20,162 bases of DNA from Methanobrevibacter_A sp964431035 (GTDB lineage Archaea > Methanobacteriota > Methanobacteria > Methanobacteriales > Methanobacteriaceae): contig CAYSIF010000030.1 in NCBI GenBank assembly GCA_964431035.1, forward strand, positions 1 to 20,162, written 5' to 3'. Both the position numbers and the translations under genes were made by a program. Under the pieces are notes generated by a model. The model worked only from the letters and a program-made list of their open reading frames with translations, made no database searches and was not told where the DNA came from. Below, piece after piece: positions 7,133-15,648 of this stretch (within the stretch, counting starts at the first letter, position 1; each line of letters opens with the position of its first letter).

Positions 7133-7855
7133 TGCTTCTTCTGTTTCTTCAACCTTTCTATCTTGGAATTCATCAATAAATTGAACTTTTTCGTATGGAA
7201 GGTTTTCGTATAAGTCTTTTGATATTCTGTAACGTTCTAATGTTACATCCATGTAACTTTTTTGATCGAATCTTGTGATTTCATCTAATTTTATTTTGAT
7301 TACTTTATCTTCAAATTCAACTTCTACTTTATCTAAGTCCATATTTTGTGAGGAGTAGTGGAATCCTACCATACTTTTTACTTTTTCTGTTTCGTCTTCA
7401 ACTATTCCTGCAATGTTTATATCATAGTTTAGTGTTTTTCCTGCTAATGCATTGTTGAAGTCTACTTTAACTCTTCCACCATTGACTGTTAATACTTTAC
7501 CTTGTTGGCCTTCTGCACTTATTATCATTCCAGGTACTGGTGTCATTCCTTGTTTTTTGAATTCTTTCATTGGGAATAATTGTACTAAACCTGGGTCTCT
7601 TTCTCCGAATGCTTTTTCTGGTTCTAATGTTAAGTTTTTAGAGTCCCCAGTGTCTAATCCTATTATTGCTTCTTCTATTGCAGGTAATAAGTGGTTTGCT
7701 CCAACAATTATTGTTATTGGTCCGTATTTTTTTTGTTCTACAAATATACCTTCTTCTTCTGCTATGTCTTGAGAAGTTGTGTCGAATATTTCACCGGTTT
7801 CTTCTACTTTTCCTGTGAATTCTATTTCTACAAAATCGCCTTCTTTAATTGCCAT
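7121..7855 (-). CDS. FKBP-type peptidyl-prolyl cis-trans isomerase (long archaeal type)
   Basis: The 244 residues match the long archaeal FKBPs. The isomerase core covers about 1-150 and includes GPITIIVGANHLLPAIEEAI near 45-65 and the GERDP region. The segment between these elements is the SlyD-like insert-in-flap with chaperone activity. A distinct C-terminal domain of about 90 residues ends in a Glu-rich tail. It catalyses prolyl isomerisation and helps folding in the cytoplasm; there is no signal peptide. Its start overlaps the last 11 bases of the upstream nucleotidyltransferase gene, and GGAG lies about 12 nt before the ATG, so the two are cotranscribed. Confidence 0.92.
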   Translation of the reverse strand: MAIKEGDFVEIEFTGKVEETGEIFDTTSQDIAEEEGIFVEQKKYGPITIIVGANHLLPAIEEAIIGLDTGDSKNLTLEPEKAFGERDPGLVQLFPMKEFKKQGMTPVPGMIISAEGQQGKVLTVNGGRVKVDFNNALAGKTLNYDINIAGIVEDETEKVKSMVGFHYSSQNMDLDKVEVEFEDKVIKIKLDEITRFDQKSYMDVTLERYRISKDLYENLPYEKVQFIDEFQDRKVEETEEADEE

Positions 7856-8975
7856 TTATTATTATTCTCCTATCTTGTTTTATTTTTGATTTAAAGTCTT
7901 CTAAAACGTGCTCGTTTTTATAGTTTAAGACACGTATGTTAAAAGGATAAGTTTTAATATAATCAGATATTATATCACTATTTATTTTTGTTTCTAATAT
8001 ACTTAAAACCCTATGTTTAAAGTGACTTGAAAATCCATAAGGTAAAATTTTTAATATTTCTGAAATTTCTGTAAATGGTTTTCTCTCCCGTTCATCTATG
8101 ATTTTTTGTGCTATTTCTGATGTGAAGAAGTTTAATCCTGTTAATTCATCATATGATAAATTATTTGCATTGTTTATTATTTCTTCTGTGTTTCTAGTCA
8201 TATGTAATGGTGCTTGGTTTTTTTCTATTTCTCTTTGAAGTATTTTTATTGTTTCCTCAGGTAACATATGTTCTACTGATTTTAAGTTATTGTTTGATGA
8301 TGCTTCCCTTATTTTTGTACCACTAACACCAGGTACTCTCGGGACAAAAATGAACTTATCTTTAAAGTCAAATCCTATTTTATTAAATGATTTTGTAAAT
8401 GAGCATATAACATAATTATCTTCAGCTAATTTTCCTTTTAATATAGTTTCATGTAATGTGTAATCTACAATTTTGTATGGTTTTGGTTTTATTGTGTGGC
8501 CTTGTATTATTCTTTTTATAATTTCATCAAATTCCTCGGATGGATTATATCCCCTTGGGATGTAATTAGTGTTTAGTGTTTGGAACATTTTTGCTAAGCA
8601 TAAACTGTATTGACCAGATCCCATTATTCCCATTGGTGGACCTTCAACACATATGTCTGCACCAACATTTATTGCAATTTCAGATCTAGCATGTCTTGAT
8701 AGTATATATGGTTGTCCTCTACCATTACGTTCAAAAAGACCAGGTACAATTGCTACAAATAATGCATCTGGATGTTTTTCCTTTGCAACTTTCATACAAT
8801 GATAATGTCCATTGTGTAATGGTGAGTATTCTGTAAAATCAGCTATTAATTTTATATTGTTATTATCTGTAGTGTCCTTATCTTCTTGATAATTTTTTAA
8901 TGCATAATTAAAGTCTTTATTGAAGGTTTTTTTATCTTCTTTTTGAATTTTTATTACAAAGTCATTTAAATCCAT
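7845..8975 (-). CDS. TmcAL-like nucleotidyltransferase (COG1323 type)
   Basis: The 376-residue protein has an HxGH nucleotidyltransferase motif (EYSPLHNGHYH, H54-H57) after an N-terminal stretch of about 40 residues. A second signature, SGTKIREA, resembles the ISSTxIR motif of the same superfamily. The middle (ERNGRGQPYILSRHARSEIA, then GADICVEGPP) follows the layout of TmcAL/YlbM proteins, which activate acetate with ATP to acetylate the wobble cytidine of elongator tRNA-Met. The C-terminal part (about 275-330) looks like helix-hairpin-helix. A tRNA modification role is inferred from family resemblance; other adenylyl- or cytidylyl-transfer chemistry is possible. It is divergent from pyrC by 75 bp and overlaps the FKBP gene. 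Confidence 0.7.
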   Translation of the reverse strand: MDLNDFVIKIQKEDKKTFNKDFNYALKNYQEDKDTTDNNNIKLIADFTEYSPLHNGHYHCMKVAKEKHPDALFVAIVPGLFERNGRGQPYILSRHARSEIAINVGADICVEGPPMGIMGSGQYSLCLAKMFQTLNTNYIPRGYNPSEEFDEIIKRIIQGHTIKPKPYKIVDYTLHETILKGKLAEDNYVICSFTKSFNKIGFDFKDKFIFVPRVPGVSGTKIREASSNNNLKSVEHMLPEETIKILQREIEKNQAPLHMTRNTEEIINNANNLSYDELTGLNFFTSEIAQKIIDERERKPFTEISEILKILPYGFSSHFKHRVLSILETKINSDIISDYIKTYPFNIRVLNYKNEHVLEDFKSKIKQDRRIIINGN

Positions 8976-9050
8976 AATATTAAGTATATTTATTATTGAG
9001 ATATATAATATTTAAATATAAATTATATTATTAGGGATGTTTGTTTTATT
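8976..9050. promoter_or_regulatory. Compact divergent promoter region for pyrC and the nucleotidyltransferase
   Basis: Only 75 bp separate the two start codons. TATA-like sequences overlap in both directions (TTTAAATATA at 9011-9020, and ATATATAATA at 9001-9010). A GGGATG at 9033-9038 may be the pyrC ribosome binding site, although it is distant (12 nt). Confidence 0.4.
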
Positions 9051-10310
9051 ATGTATGATTTAGTGTTAAATAATCTTAAACTAGTTGATTTAGATGGAGA
9101 TTTTAATATTGGTATTAATAATGGTAAGATAAGTTGTATTAGTAAGACTAGTTTAAAAGGAGATGAAGTTGTTGAGTTTAGTGATGGTGAATTTTTATTA
9201 CCTGGTTTGATTGATCCTCATGTTCATTTCAGAGATCCTGGTTTAACATATAAGGAAGACTTTCATACTGGAAGTCAAAGTGCAGCTAATGGTGGTTTTA
9301 CAACTGTAATTGATATGCCTAATACGATTCCTGAGCCAAATACTTATAAAAATTTTCAAGACAAGGTTAGAATTGCTAATGATAAAAGCATTATTAATTT
9401 TAAGTTGAATGCTGGTTTTAATGATAGTGTTGATGAGATGGTTAAAGTTGCAGAACTTGAACCTGCAAGTTTTAAACTTTTTTTAGATGGTAAAACTGAT
9501 GATGAGTTAGATGAGTGTTTTAAAAATTTAAAAACTGTTAATGATAATGGATATGATTTTATCTTATCTTGTCACTGCGAAGATAAAAAAGTTGTTGAGG
9601 AAAGTACTGAGTCTTTAAAAGATAAGGATGAAAGTATTTGTTATAGTTATGCTCGTCCTGTTGAATCTGAGGTTGAAAGTGTTAAAAAAGCTCTTAAATT
9701 AGGTGATAAGTATGATTTAAAGTTACATATTTGTCATTTAAGTTCAAAAAAGAGTTTAGGTTTGATACAAGAATCTAGTGTTGATGTTTCTTATGAGTTT
9801 ACTCCTCATCATATTTTTTTAGATAATAGTTATTTTAATATTTATAATGAAGTTTGTAAAACTAATCCTCCTCTTAGAAGTAGTAGTGAAAGTGTTGATT
9901 TAAGTTCTTTAAATGATGAGTGTATGATTGGAACTGATCATGCTCCACATAGTGTTGATGAGAAGAATTTAGGTGTTTGGGATTCTAAGCCAGGAATTCC
10001 TAATTTAGAAACTGTTTTATCATTGTTTTTAACTGAAGTTAATAAGGGTAATTTATCTTTAAGTCTTATTAGTAAGATTATGAGTGAAAATCCTGCAAGA
10101 AGGTTTAATCTAGAAAATAAAGGTTATGTTAAAGAGGGTTATGATGCAGATTTAACTGTGGTTAATCTTAAAAAAGAAGGAGTTTTTAATAGTGATGATT
10201 TTTATACTAAAGGCAAATATACTCCTTTTGAAAATTGGTCTTATAAAGGTAAGGCTATTATGACTATTGTTAATGGAAAAATAGTTATGAAAGATAATAT
10301 TGTTTATTAA
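9051..10310 (+). CDS. pyrC: Dihydroorotase (class I)
   Basis: It cyclises N-carbamoyl-aspartate to dihydroorotate in pyrimidine biosynthesis. The 419-residue amidohydrolase has all expected metal ligands: H57 and H59 in DPHVHFRDPG, H175 in SCHCED, H229 in HICHLSS and D296 in GTDHAPHS. The bridging carboxylated lysine is probably in the FKLFLDGK segment (142-148). The C-terminal NPARRFNLENKG and YDADLTVV motifs also fit class I. The length is normal. Codon third positions are strongly T-rich, unlike the A/C-biased fwd genes, which suggests modest expression. It stands alone and converges on the last gene of the fwd cluster. Confidence 0.95.
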   Translation: MYDLVLNNLKLVDLDGDFNIGINNGKISCISKTSLKGDEVVEFSDGEFLLPGLIDPHVHFRDPGLTYKEDFHTGSQSAANGGFTTVIDMPNTIPEPNTYKNFQDKVRIANDKSIINFKLNAGFNDSVDEMVKVAELEPASFKLFLDGKTDDELDECFKNLKTVNDNGYDFILSCHCEDKKVVEESTESLKDKDESICYSYARPVESEVESVKKALKLGDKYDLKLHICHLSSKKSLGLIQESSVDVSYEFTPHHIFLDNSYFNIYNEVCKTNPPLRSSSESVDLSSLNDECMIGTDHAPHSVDEKNLGVWDSKPGIPNLETVLSLFLTEVNKGNLSLSLISKIMSENPARRFNLENKGYVKEGYDADLTVVNLKKEGVFNSDDFYTKGKYTPFENWSYKGKAIMTIVNGKIVMKDNIVY

Positions 10311-10334
10311 TTGTTAATATTTTAAAAAAAGAAT

Positions 10335-10382
10335 AAAAAAATATTTTTTTAGAGATTTTAGGAAATCTTATTAATGTTTTTT
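10335..10382 (+). terminator. pyrC terminator region
   Basis: An A7-TA-T7 palindrome (10335-10350) is followed by a hairpin AGATTT-TAGG-AAATCT (10353-10368) and then a seven-T run near 10376-10382. This is compatible with termination of pyrC, and the palindrome could also serve the converging transcript. Confidence 0.45.
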
Positions 10383-10427
10383 TAATATTTATTTCATAAA
10401 CTCTAAAAAAAATGTTGATTTGTTTTT

Positions 10428-10748
10428 TTAGTAAGAATAGTTTGCTTCAGGCATTTCTGCCTCTATGATGGTTGTTTTACCATCTTGGTCTACATGGTGC
10501 ATCTCAAGTATTTCGTCTTTGATTTCGTTTAAATCTACTTCGATAGTTTGGTTGAGATATTCACCTGTTAGTTGTAGACCTAATCTTAGTCCTTCTCCAG
10601 TTTCTTCATCTTCTTCAGTAATTGTTAGAACTTCGCCTGGTGCGAAAATACGATTGTATGCTATTTCTAGCACATCATTTGGTTTAACGTTTTCTCGTAT
10701 GTATTCAACCATTTCATCAGAACTTAGAACTAATTCTTTTTCACTCAT
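10428..10748 (-). CDS. Small acidic protein at the end of the fwd cluster (DUF2097-like)
   Basis: The 106 residues are acidic and probably form a compact beta-rich fold (NDVLEIAYNRIFAPGEVLTI, then GLRLGLQLTGEYLNQTIEVDL). It resembles the DUF2097 family of small methanogen proteins, but I recall that family only loosely. There are no cysteines, no signal peptide and no membrane segment. It lies 48 bp downstream of fwdC with its own strong Shine-Dalgarno (GGTGATT, 5 nt before ATG after a short spacer), behind a hairpin that may cut its expression relative to the fwd genes. The position suggests a function tied to formylmethanofuran dehydrogenase, for example assembly or regulation; that is inference. 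Confidence 0.75.
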   Translation of the reverse strand: MSEKELVLSSDEMVEYIRENVKPNDVLEIAYNRIFAPGEVLTITEEDEETGEGLRLGLQLTGEYLNQTIEVDLNEIKDEILEMHHVDQDGKTTIIEAEMPEANYSY

Positions 10749-10779
10749 ATGTTAATCACCAAAAAAAATGATAAAAATT

Positions 10780-10808
10780 GGAGGTTACTAATTTTTTTAG
10801 TAATCTCC
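10780..10808 (-). terminator. Hairpin over the fwdC stop codon (attenuator or 3' processing site)
   Basis: GGAGGTTACTAA (10780-10791) pairs with TTAGTAATCTCC (10797-10808) with one mismatch and a five-base loop. The fwdC stop (10797-10799) is in the stem. On the minus strand it is followed by AATTTTTAT and a further eight-T run (10761-10768) right before the Shine-Dalgarno of the next gene. It could reduce readthrough into 10428-10748 or mark the 3' end of the fwd mRNA. Confidence 0.6.
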
Positions 10809-11654
10809 AACGGAAATATATTCATCGTTTCCTTCGGAGTAAGCGGATAATTTATCACGGTTCTTTTCAGCGTCGATGTATAATCCACCTTTTCCGTTTA
10901 ATGCTATATCTCCTTTGTATTGGATGTATTTACCTGGGTATACTTTACCTTCTATTTCTGGATCTGTTACGATTCCTTCTTCTACAAATCCTTCTAATAG
11001 ACGACCTAGTTTACCGTGGATTATGATGTTACCGTTTTTCATTTGTCCACCCGGCCATCTGTTAACGTTACCATCAATTTCTATGGTTCCTTTGGTCATA
11101 TGTATACCTGCTAAGATATCACAGTCACCCATTACGTGGATGCTTCCACCAGTTAAACATTCTCCACATTGTTTTCCTGCGTTACCGTGTACGATGATTT
11201 CTCCACCAGTAACTCCTCTCCATTCTCCAATGTAGGATGCTCCTGTGAATTCTTTGGTATTACCCATAATTTCAAGTTTTCCACCAGACATTTCACGTCC
11301 AGCATGAGCTTGTGCGTTACCATTTACTAGTACGTAACCTCCACTCATTTCAGCACCTACGTGAAGGTCTGCGTTACCGTTTACGATGACTTCTCCACCG
11401 CTCATTCTGTAACCAATGTATTTAACTCTGCCCATATCTCCGTTTAATATCATTTTTACATCATCAGGAGATTCTGCTTCTCCTTCAACTGTTATGTCAA
11501 AGAAGTCTGTTAATGGGAATCTGGAGTTACCTATTGGTACTTCATATTTTTCAAAATCTTCTTTTGTCCATGTGTAGATATTATCTGTGTTTAATTCATC
11601 AAACTCTAAAGCAATGAATGATGTTTTGATTTGATCAAATGTTATTGTTTTCAA
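10797..11654 (-). CDS. fwdC: Formylmethanofuran dehydrogenase subunit C
   Basis: FwdC is a structural subunit of the Fwd complex related to the C-terminal beta-helix domain of glutamate synthase. In its 285 residues the region from about 75 to 240 is a run of imperfect G-x-x-x-G beta-helix units (MSGGEVIVNGN, MSGGYVLVNGN, MSGGKLEIMGN, VTGGEIIVHGN, LTGGSIHVMGD, MTKGTIEIDGN), the family signature. The start codon is TTG, chosen because GGTTGGTGTT lies 7 nt upstream and no suitable ATG is nearby. It follows fwdA after 49 bp and carries a hairpin over its stop codon. The length fits the family. Confidence 0.95.
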   Translation of the reverse strand: MKTITFDQIKTSFIALEFDELNTDNIYTWTKEDFEKYEVPIGNSRFPLTDFFDITVEGEAESPDDVKMILNGDMGRVKYIGYRMSGGEVIVNGNADLHVGAEMSGGYVLVNGNAQAHAGREMSGGKLEIMGNTKEFTGASYIGEWRGVTGGEIIVHGNAGKQCGECLTGGSIHVMGDCDILAGIHMTKGTIEIDGNVNRWPGGQMKNGNIIIHGKLGRLLEGFVEEGIVTDPEIEGKVYPGKYIQYKGDIALNGKGGLYIDAEKNRDKLSAYSEGNDEYISVGDY

Positions 11655-11703
11655 GATTTAACACCAACCTATATTATTTATATAATGTTTTCTCCCTATT
11701 TGT

Positions 11704-13419
11704 TTATCTTACTGGAACATCTACTTGTATTGGGTTAGGTACGAAGTGATCGAGTACTTTGTAGTTACTCCATTTTACTGAGTAGTATTGGGTGAAGAAT
11801 GGCATTACATCTTCAATAACTCTTTTCTCTTCTTCTTCTAAACCAGTTACATTACACCATATTGTGTTACTGTGTACGGTGTTGCAGATTTCACCATCTT
11901 TAACAACTATTTCTCCACCTTTTATGGTGTATAATGCTCTGCTGAATGCTTTTTCTACTTCTTCAGGGTTTTTGCTTGGATCGAAATCGTTAGGGTTGAT
12001 GTCGTATACTGCTATGTCAGCAACATAACCTGGAGTTAATGCTCCACGATCAGCGTAACCATCGATTTTAGCAGGTGCTCCTCTTGTTACGATAGCAATA
12101 TCGTTGAAGTCATATTCTCTGTCAAGAGTTGGTAGGGTTGTTCTTTTACTTGCCCATTTGTGAACTTCATTTTCAATCATGTCAGTTCTTTTTTCACTAC
12201 TCATTAACCAGGATATGATTCTTGGGTATCTTATGAATGGACCTGCGTTAGGGTGGTCTGTGGATAAACATACTTGCCATGGATCTTTGATTAATAAGAA
12301 TAATTCAAGACCAATAGCCCATTGCATTGCGCTTACTGGACTTCTTGGAGCGTAGATACATGGGATGATTCCTGCTGCTGTTTCACATTCAATATCTTTG
12401 TTAGCCCATTTTAAACCAGATAGTTTGTATAAATCGTATTCCATTGGTGCGTCTGCAGTCATTGTTGTTGTTTCATCTAAGGTTACTTGACCAATATCTG
12501 TGGTTATGTATTTGTTGTGGTTGATGAATTTTGCAACGTCTTGTGCTCCAGATGCTGCATCTCTCCAGTTTGTTCCAGTGTAGGAGTGGAATTGTAAGTG
12601 AGTACAGTGTACTACTTGGTCACGGATTGATGCTACTTTGGAAGTGCTCTTTTTGATGTTTTTGAGTGAATCTAGTGTTTCTATTGTTGTTCCAGTGTTT
12701 CCTGGGTGTCCTAAGTCGTTAGGGTGTATGTGTATAGAGTGTGGTAATCCTAGTCTTTCGTTTGCTTTTGCGAGTGCTAGTACTACTTGTCTAGATGTTA
12801 CATCGAAGTATGGTGCAGAATCATCGTAACCGTGTACGTTCATTCCCCATCCCCATGCTTCACTTCCACAAGGGTTTACGATTTTTATTCCGTATCCTTT
12901 GGATATTTTTAACCATGCAGATACAAATGCAGATAATTCATCTATTCTGTTTTCTCTTGCATATTCCATTACCATCCAGTTGTTACCAAAGAGGGTTACT
13001 GGTGAAATATCTAAGTTAGGGGTGATATTAATTTCTTCGTGTGTGTGTTTTGCTTCTAGTGGAGGCATAGCTGCTTCAGAGACTGTACCGTATCCCATAC
13101 GTGAGTAACGGTATCCTGTTGTTGGACAACTTGGGATTGAGAAACCAGATTCTGGTCTTTCATTTGCTGTTTTTTGTGTTACTCCTCTTCTTGAGTCTTC
13201 TGGACGGTATAATCTACCTACAACTAATTTTGGTCCTGCTACGTGAGCGTGTACATCTACTCCAGCAGGCATTACTATTTTGTCAGTTACATCTATAACT
13301 TTAGCATTGGAAGATACGCTTTCTACTATTCTTCCATCTCTCCACATGACATCTTTTTTCTCACCGTTTACTCCATTGAGTGGGTCGAAAACGATACCAT
13401 TTTTTAATATATATTCCAC
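11704..13419 (-). CDS. fwdA: Formylmethanofuran dehydrogenase subunit A
   Basis: FwdA is the amidohydrolase-like subunit that condenses formate, delivered through an internal tunnel from FwdB, with methanofuran to give formylmethanofuran. Over 571 residues the binuclear-metal ligands are visible: H57 and H59 (VDVHAHVAG), the probable carboxylated lysine K179 (GIKIVNP), H230/H232 (HSIHIHPND) and D388 (LSTDHPNAG). These positions agree within a few residues with those described for the Methanothermobacter enzyme. The start codon is GTG, with GGAG 10 nt upstream, 23 bp after the fwdB stop. The next in-frame ATG would delete the N-terminal strand. Confidence 0.97.
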   Translation of the reverse strand: MEYILKNGIVFDPLNGVNGEKKDVMWRDGRIVESVSSNAKVIDVTDKIVMPAGVDVHAHVAGPKLVVGRLYRPEDSRRGVTQKTANERPESGFSIPSCPTTGYRYSRMGYGTVSEAAMPPLEAKHTHEEINITPNLDISPVTLFGNNWMVMEYARENRIDELSAFVSAWLKISKGYGIKIVNPCGSEAWGWGMNVHGYDDSAPYFDVTSRQVVLALAKANERLGLPHSIHIHPNDLGHPGNTGTTIETLDSLKNIKKSTSKVASIRDQVVHCTHLQFHSYTGTNWRDAASGAQDVAKFINHNKYITTDIGQVTLDETTTMTADAPMEYDLYKLSGLKWANKDIECETAAGIIPCIYAPRSPVSAMQWAIGLELFLLIKDPWQVCLSTDHPNAGPFIRYPRIISWLMSSEKRTDMIENEVHKWASKRTTLPTLDREYDFNDIAIVTRGAPAKIDGYADRGALTPGYVADIAVYDINPNDFDPSKNPEEVEKAFSRALYTIKGGEIVVKDGEICNTVHSNTIWCNVTGLEEEEKRVIEDVMPFFTQYYSVKWSNYKVLDHFVPNPIQVDVPVR

Positions 13420-13442
13420 TTTAAATCAACTCCAATGTGTTT

Positions 13443-14819
13443 TTATTGTGCTGCTGGGTTAGGCACATATTTTGGAGCCACATTTGGCTCTTCTCTTAGT
13501 TTCATTACTCTTTCTTTTAATTCTCTTACAATCCACTCATCATCACGGCAGGTTTCTGGTTTGTCTATAGCTTTTCTCATGTAGATTGGTACTCCATCCA
13601 TACGGTAACTGGTACCTCCACATTCTACTGCTATAAATGATCCAGGTAATACTACGTCTGCGAGTTCTGTTGATGGTCCCCAGTGTATATCACATTGGAT
13701 TACAGGTATGTTTGCTAAGTGTTGTAGTGCTCCGTTAGGGAAGTGTGCACCAGGATCTGCTGCTATTACGAAGAATACATCTGGTTCTTTTCTTGTTAAT
13801 AAATCGATTGTGTTTGTTTCTCCGAGCATGTATCTTGCGTATCCTCTTGAGAAGTCAACACCGAATGCGAAACCTGTGTGGAATGCCATGAAAATGTTGA
13901 AACCGTTAACGTTAAAGTGTCCTCTCATTGGAGTTAGACCCCATTTGGTAAATGCGTTTAGGTCGGTAACCATTTTAATAGCTATATCAATGTTTCTTTG
14001 TTTACCTAATGTGTGGGTTAGACCAAGACCGAAGAATAATACTCCGAATTCTGCAGATTTCATTTGTTCTGCTAGTTCGTAGATGTCTTCTTTTGGTATT
14101 CCTGAGATGACATCTGCTTTGAGTTTTTTACCTTTTAGCACTGCACGGATTGCATTGTAGAAACCGTAGTCTCCGTTTTGTTCGAATCCTACCCATTTGT
14201 CTGAACATTTTGCTGTGTCTGAGAATTTTGGATCCATTGTTACTACAGTACGGTCGAATCTTCCTCGTTTACGGAAGTATCCTCTTGGGAATACTGCATA
14301 TCTTGCCATGTGTCTTGGGTGAGAGTTCATTGCATTACTTCCAGAGTAAACAACCATGTCTGCACGGTTTTGAACTTCTCCTAATGTTTGAATTGGGTAT
14401 CCTGCATTTTGCATTGCTTGTAGACTTGGTCCATGACAAATTGTAGCTTGGTTATCTAGAACTGCTCCTATGTATTCTCCAAGTTCTACTCCTTCTTTCA
14501 TACATTCTGTGGAAGTTTCACTCCAACCGTAGAATACTGGTCTTACTGAGTTTGCAATTAATTCTGCTGCTTTGTCTAATGCTGTGTCCCAGTCTACTTC
14601 TTTTAATTCTCCATCGTCACCACGTATCATAGGTACGAGTAATCTTTGGTCGATATCTTCCATAATTTTACTTGCACCTAATCTGCATGCATGTCTTACT
14701 GCTACTACATGATTATCTTTTACAAGGTAATCTAAATCGTCACAGTTACATCCACAGAATGCGCAAGTACAATCTTCTACAATATAATCGTAATCTGTTA
14801 TAGGTGCTTCGTAACTCAT
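13443..14819 (-). CDS. fwdB: Formylmethanofuran dehydrogenase subunit B (W/Mo catalytic subunit)
   Basis: FwdB carries the W or Mo bis-pyranopterin site that reduces CO2 to formate, plus one [4Fe-4S] cluster. With the start at 14819 it has 458 residues. The N-terminal cluster motif is CTCAFCGCNCDD (residues 17-28) with C45 further on. The metal-ligand cysteine is C128 in ATICHGPS; it is an ordinary TGT/TGC codon, not selenocysteine. The start at 14819 is preferred over the ATG at 14834: its ATG forms an ATGA overlap with the fwdD stop and GGGAGGA lies 7 nt before it, whereas the 14834 ATG sits at the front of that Shine-Dalgarno. Cysteine at the active site occurs in both tungsten and molybdenum isoenzymes, so the metal is not decided. 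Confidence 0.96.
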   Translation of the reverse strand: MSYEAPITDYDYIVEDCTCAFCGCNCDDLDYLVKDNHVVAVRHACRLGASKIMEDIDQRLLVPMIRGDDGELKEVDWDTALDKAAELIANSVRPVFYGWSETSTECMKEGVELGEYIGAVLDNQATICHGPSLQAMQNAGYPIQTLGEVQNRADMVVYSGSNAMNSHPRHMARYAVFPRGYFRKRGRFDRTVVTMDPKFSDTAKCSDKWVGFEQNGDYGFYNAIRAVLKGKKLKADVISGIPKEDIYELAEQMKSAEFGVLFFGLGLTHTLGKQRNIDIAIKMVTDLNAFTKWGLTPMRGHFNVNGFNIFMAFHTGFAFGVDFSRGYARYMLGETNTIDLLTRKEPDVFFVIAADPGAHFPNGALQHLANIPVIQCDIHWGPSTELADVVLPGSFIAVECGGTSYRMDGVPIYMRKAIDKPETCRDDEWIVRELKERVMKLREEPNVAPKYVPNPAAQ

Positions 14820-15376
14820 TCTAATTCCTCCCATTTACGACCATCATAAACAGGTAATTCTCCTAGTGATTCCATTTTTTCTACGACATCACTATCTGTT
14901 TCGTCAACATATTTTTTGTAAACCCATCTCATTAAATCTGCCATGAGTAATACTTCACGGTCTGTTTTTTCGACGGTACATTTTACACCTTTGTATGTTG
15001 GGTCTGAACAGCAGTAGGTTTCATGACTTACAATTGTGTTAGCCCATGGTCCTTTACATACAAATACGGTTCCTTCGTGAGGTGCGTCACGGGATTTTGC
15101 TGCGTTTAATACAACTTCTCCGTAAGCTGTTTTTACAAGAACATGATCCCAATTATCTACACCTAATTTTAACATATCACGTGGGTCCATGTAACAGGTT
15201 CCTGAAGCATTTTTGTATTCTTGTTTTAATGTAGAACCTCTTTTTTTACATGCACCTTGGTATATGTCGGATCCGGTGTTTAACATACAGTTTAGAACGT
15301 CTACTGATCCTTCACTGGATTTTTGTTCTAAATCATATACTACTGGTTTTTCTAAATAAGTATTTGCATAAAACAT
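14816..15376 (-). CDS. fwdD: Formylmethanofuran dehydrogenase subunit D (molydopterin dinucleotide-binding)
   Basis: FwdD supplies the C-terminal pterin-binding beta-barrel that in other DMSO-reductase-type enzymes is fused to the catalytic chain. The core runs from about residue 25 to 140: MLNTGSDIYQG, then MDPRDMLKLGV, then GTVFVCKGPWANTIV and the YKGVKCTVE segment. The protein has 186 residues, longer than the roughly 130 of the Methanothermobacter protein as I recall it; both an N-terminal stretch (1-24) and a C-terminal helical tail (about 145-186, MADLMRWVYKKYVDET) are extra. AAAGGAG precedes the ATG. Its stop overlaps the fwdB start (ATGA). Confidence 0.93.
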   Translation of the reverse strand: MFYANTYLEKPVVYDLEQKSSEGSVDVLNCMLNTGSDIYQGACKKRGSTLKQEYKNASGTCYMDPRDMLKLGVDNWDHVLVKTAYGEVVLNAAKSRDAPHEGTVFVCKGPWANTIVSHETYCCSDPTYKGVKCTVEKTDREVLLMADLMRWVYKKYVDETDSDVVEKMESLGELPVYDGRKWEELE

Positions 15377-15394
15377 TTTTTTTTACATCTCCTT

Positions 15395-15625
15395 TTATTC
15401 TAACCATATAGCGTCTACTGGACAGAACATTTGACATGTTCCACATTCTTCACATTTGTCTGTGCTGAAAAGTTTAATGAAACCATTTTCAACCATCATA
15501 ATAGTTTCAGTTGTTTTTGAACCTGCTCCTCCAGCATTTTCAGGACTTATTCTTGCGTTTACCGGACATGAAATAACACATATTCCACAACCTAAACATT
15601 TGTCTTGATCTACCTTAAGTTCCAT
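15395..15625 (-). CDS. fwdG: Formylmethanofuran dehydrogenase subunit G (2x[4Fe-4S] ferredoxin)
   Basis: This 76-residue ferredoxin has two classical motifs, CLGCGICVISCP (about 15-26) and CEECGTCQMFCP (about 58-69), each binding a [4Fe-4S] cluster. In the complex it passes electrons between the polyferredoxin FwdF and the FwdB active site. GGTGATT lies just before the ATG. It sits 23 bp after fwdF and 18 bp before fwdD, so expression is certainly joint. Confidence 0.95.
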   Translation of the reverse strand: MELKVDQDKCLGCGICVISCPVNARISPENAGGAGSKTTETIMMVENGFIKLFSTDKCEECGTCQMFCPVDAIWLE

Positions 15626-15648
15626 TTAATCACCAAAAAATTTTATAT

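Noticed and set aside
14423..14440. Possible selenocysteine codon in fwdB
   Set aside because: The metal-ligand position (ATICHGP) is an ordinary cysteine codon and no in-frame TGA interrupts the gene.
14820..14834. Earlier ATG as the fwdB start
   Set aside because: It lies within the Shine-Dalgarno that serves the ATG at 14819, which also overlaps the fwdD stop as ATGA.
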